DNA of 64,000 bases from Micromussa lordhowensis (lineage: Eukaryota; Cnidaria; Anthozoa; Scleractinia; Lobophylliidae): positions 28,744,618 through 28,808,617 of the forward strand of contig OZ026601.1 of assembly GCA_964020085.1 (NCBI GenBank). The letters run 5' to 3'. Position numbers and translations under genes: made by a program. Under the pieces are notes generated by a model. It had not been told where the DNA came from, ran no database searches, and was given only the letters and a program-made list of their open reading frames with translations. Shown here one piece after another: positions 60,701 through 64,000 of this stretch. How positions within the stretch are numbered: the stretch's first letter is position 1; every line of letters begins with the position of its first letter.

Positions 60701-62086
60701 GGACTTCAAGTGCATACTAATAAGGAGATGATGCCATTTGCGCCAGGATGTTTTTGAAGCCCCTATAGTCGGCCTACTTTTTTGAGCATTTTCCCTTGGT
60801 CCCCCCTTGGCAAAATCTCAGAAAATGGCCGATTTAGGTGTCCTTGCCAAATTTGTCATAACGCGGCTCTACGGACACTTATGGAGCCGCAGTTTGCAGA
60901 AAAATGTTGTCCTATGTTTGCACTTCAAGTGCATACTAATTAGGAGATGATGCCATTTGCGCCAGGTGTTTTTGAAGCCCCTATAGTCGGCCTACTTTTT
61001 TGAGCATTTTCCCTTGGTCCCCCCTTGGCAAAATCTCAGAAAAGGGCCGATTTAAGTAACCTTGCCAAATTTGTCATAACTCGGCTATACGGACACTTAT
61101 GGAGCCGCAGTTTGCAGCAAAATGTTGTCCTATGTTTGCACTTCAAGTGAATACTAATTAGGAGATGATGCCATTTGCGCCAGGGTGTTTTTGAAGCCTC
61201 TATAGTCGGCCTACTTTTTTTAGCATTTTCCCTTGGTCCCCCCTTGGCAAAATCTCAGAAAATGGCCGATTTAGGTGTCCTTGCCAAATTTGTCATAACT
61301 CGGCTATACGGACACTTATGGAGCCGCAGTTTGCAGCAAAATGTTGTCCTATCTTTGCACTTTAAGTGCATACTAATTAGGAGATGATGCCATTTGTGCC
61401 AGGATGTTTTTGAAGCCCCTATAGTCGGCCTACTTTTTTGAGCATTTTCCCTTGGTCCCCCCTTGGCAAAATCTCAGAAAATGGCCGATTTAGGTGTCCT
61501 TGCCAAATTTGTCATAACTCGGCTATACGGACAGTTATGGAGCCGCAGTTTGCAGCAAAATGTTGTCCTATGTTTGCACGTCAAGTGCATACTAATAAGG
61601 AGATGATGCCATTTGCGCCAGGATGTTTTTGAAGCCCCTTTAGTCGGCCTACTTTTTTGAGCATTTTCCCTTGGTCCCCCCTTGGCAAAATCTCAGAAAA
61701 TGGCCGATTTAGGTGTCCTTGCCAAATTTGTCATAACTCGGCTATACGGACACTTATGGAGCCGAAGTTTGCAGTAAAATGTTGTCCTATGTTTGCACTT
61801 CAAGTGCATACTAATTAGGAGATGATGCCATTTGCGCCAGGGTGTTTTTGAAGCCCCTATAGTCGGCCTACTTTTTTGAGCATTTTCCCTTGGTCCCCCC
61901 TTGGCAAAATCTCAGAAAAGGGCCGATTTAAGTAACCTTGCCAAATTTGTCATAACTCGGCTATACGGACACTTATGGAGCCGCAGTTTGCAGCAAAATG
62001 TTGTCCTATGTTTGCACTTCAAGTGAATACTAATTAGGAGATGATGCCATTTGCGCCAGGGTGTTTTTGAAGCCTCTATAGTCGGC
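57719..62086 (+). repeat. 4368-bp higher-order repeat, copy 2
   Basis: Direct tandem partner of 53350-57718. Only a few differences were seen: TTTACCGAC against TTTACAGAC (near 58688/54320), AAAATGTCAG near 58634 and CCCCTTTAG near 61637. It ends near 62187, where GACACTTATGG replaces the GACAGTTATGG expected from copy 1. Confidence 0.87.
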
Positions 62087-64000
62087 CTACCTTTTTGAGC
62101 ATTTTCCCTTGGTCCCCCCTTGGCAAAATCTCAGAAAATGGCCGATTTAGGTGTCCTTGCCAAATTTGTCATAACTCGGCTATACGGACACTTATGGAGC
62201 CGCAGTTTGCAGCAAAATGTTGTCCTATCTTTGCACTTTAAGTGCATACTAATTAGGAGATGATGCCATTTGTGCCAGGATGTTTTTGAAGCCCCTATAG
62301 TCGGCCTACTTTTTTGAGCATTTTCCCTTGGTCCCCCCTTGGCAAAATCTCAGAAAAGGGCCGATTTAAGTAACCTTGCCAAATTTGTCATAACTCGGCT
62401 ATACGGACACTTATGGAGCCGCAGTTTGCAGCAAAATGTTGTCCTATGTTTGCACTTCAAGTGAATACTAATTAGGAGATGATGCCATTTGCGCCAGGGT
62501 GTTTTTGAAGCCTCTATAGTCGGCCTACCTTTTTGAGCATTTTCCCTTGGTCCCCCCTTGGCAAAATCTCAGAAAATGGCCGATTTAGGTGTCCTTGCCA
62601 AATTTGTCATAACTCGGCTATACGGACACTTATGGAGCCGCAGTTTGCAGCAAAATGTTGTCCTATCTTTGCACTTTAAGTGCATACTAATTAGGAGATG
62701 ATGCCATTTGTGCCAGGATGTTTTTGAAGCCCCTATAGTCGGCCTACTTTTTTGAGCATTTTCCCTTGGTCCCCCCTTGGCAAAATCTCAGAAAATGGCC
62801 GATTTAGGTGTCCTTGCCAAATTCGGCTATACGGACACTTATGGAGCCGCAGTTTGCAGTAAAATGTTGTCCTATGTTTGCACGTCAAGTGCATACCAAT
62901 AAGGAGATGATGCCATTTGCGCCAGGATGTTTTTGAAGCCCCTATAGTCGGCCTACTTTTTTGAGCATTTTCCCTTGGTCCCCCCTTGGCAAAATCTCAG
63001 AAAATGGCCGATTTAGGTGTCCTTGCCAAATTTGTCATAACTCGGCTATACGGACACTTATGGAGCCGAAGTTTGCAGTAAAATGTTGTCCTATGTTTGC
63101 ACTTCAAGTGCATACTAATAAGGAGATGATGCCATTTGCGCCAGGATGTTTTTGAAGCCCCTATAGTCGGCCTACTTTTTTGAGCATTTTCCCTTGGTCC
63201 CCCCTTGGCAAAATCTCAGAAAATGGCCGATTTAGGTGTCCTTGCCAAATTTGTCATAACTCGGCTCTACGGACACTTATGGAGCCGCAGTTTGCAGAAA
63301 AATGTTGTCCTATGTTTGCACTTTAAGTGCATACTAATTAGGAGATGATGCCATTTGCGCCAGGATGTTTTTGAAGCCCCTATAGTCGGCCTACTTTTTT
63401 GAGCATTTTCCCTTGGTCCCCCCTTGGCAAAATCTCAGAAAATGGCCGATTTAGGTGTCCTTGCCAAATTTGTCATAACGTGGCTGTACGGACACTTATG
63501 GAGCCGCAGTTTGCAGAAAAATGTTGTCCTATGTTTGCACTTCAAGTGCATACTAATTAGGAGATGATGCCATTTGCGCCAGGGTGTTTTTGAAGCCCCT
63601 ATAGTCGGCCTACTTTTTTGAGCATTTTCCCTTGGTCCCCCCTTGGCAAAATCTCAGAAAAGGGCCGATTTAAGTAACCTTGCCAAATTTGTCATAACTC
63701 GGCTATACGGACACTTATGGAGCCGCAGTTTGCAGCAAAATGTTGTCCTATGTTTGCACTTCAAGTGCATACTACCTAGGAGATGATGCCATTTGCGCCA
63801 GGGTGTTTTTGAAGCCCCTATAGTCGGCCTACTTTTTTGAGCATTTTCCCTTGGTCCCCCCTTGGCAAAATCTCAGAAAAGGGCCGATTTAAGTAACCTT
63901 GCCAAATTTGTCATAACTCGGCTATACGGACACTTATGGAGCCGCAGTTTGCAGCAAAATGTTGTCCTATGTTTGCACTTCAAGTGAATACTAATTAGGA
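62087..64000 (+). repeat. Last satellite stretch, continuing past the window
   Basis: About nine monomers of the common types, including a 10-bp deletion unit (near 62822) and one CTACCTAGG unit (near 63772). The order resembles the 12-13.5 and 15-16.5 kb stretches. The final 60 bases are the start of a further monomer, so the array end is not seen. Confidence 0.85.

Larger units (their letters stand above)
4062..64000 (+). repeat. Satellite DNA array, 219-bp monomer, about 274 copies, open on the right
   Basis: Units start here at GCCGCAGTTTGCAG and recur every 219 bases without orientation change or foreign insertion. Landmarks within a unit (first base of GCCGCAG as 1): the palindrome TGCACTTCAAGTGCA near 34, GCGCC near 74, CTATAG near 97, a T6 run near 111, a C6 run near 135, CCGATTT near 163 and ATAACTCGGCT near 193. 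Main monomer types differ at linked sites: GCCGCAG with GCAGC or GCAGA, or GCCGAAG with GCAGT (usually with TAATAAGG); and GGGCCGATTTAAGTAACC against TGGCCGATTTAGGTGTCC. From 4062 to the last unit start at 63941 there are 59879 bases. That equals 274 x 219 minus 127, and the 127 is fully accounted for by the indels I counted. Function unknown; position, length and homogeneity are compatible with pericentromeric, subtelomeric or other heterochromatin. Confidence 0.97.

Noticed and set aside
4062..64000. CRISPR array or tandem gene cluster (rDNA, histone, snRNA)
   Set aside because: There are no variable spacers between short repeats, the unit is uniform along its length, and no rRNA, histone or snRNA sequence is recognisable.

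Overview
This window looks like animal genomic DNA, most likely from a marine invertebrate. An anthozoan cnidarian such as a stony coral is my best guess, but this is weak inference: it rests on the style of the BEL/Pao retrotransposon relic and on the absence of any prokaryotic gene organisation. No host protein-coding gene, tRNA or rRNA gene could be supported.

Left flank (1-2620). This is a decayed BEL/Pao-type LTR retrotransposon region on the minus strand. Read along the minus strand, the order is the C-terminal part of pol (2620 to 1739), a 3' untranslated segment with a candidate polypurine tract, one candidate LTR (1550 to 1015), a primer-binding-site-like sequence (1014 to 999) and the gag start (972 to the window edge). 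A pol end and a gag start facing one LTR is what two head-to-tail copies sharing an LTR would leave. Both coding parts carry in-frame stops and frameshifts.

Middle (about 2640-4061). At about 2690-3200 I see two strongly diverged, minus-oriented sequences colinear with the satellite monomer that fills the rest of the window. They are followed by an imperfect palindrome of roughly 690 bp (about 3367-4061, centre near 3720). Its right arm ends where the satellite array begins. The whole block therefore reads as a large imperfect inverted structure: old monomers on minus, arm, loop, arm, young array on plus.

Right (4062-64000, 94% of the window). This is one uninterrupted tandem array of a 219-bp satellite, all units in the same orientation, running off the right edge. 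By hand count there are 274 complete monomers plus 60 bp. Every length deviation is explained by four recurring indels: eleven 10-bp deletions, eighteen 1-bp losses in a G run, five other 1-bp losses and six 1-bp gains. Above the monomer level the array is a patchwork of recent duplications with different periods (438, 657, 2627, 2845-2846, 3056, 3931, 4368, 4588 and 8082 bp), as expected from repeated unequal exchange or rolling-circle style amplification. The short open frames that recur in every monomer have no ATG start and end at the same place in each unit; I treat them as non-coding.
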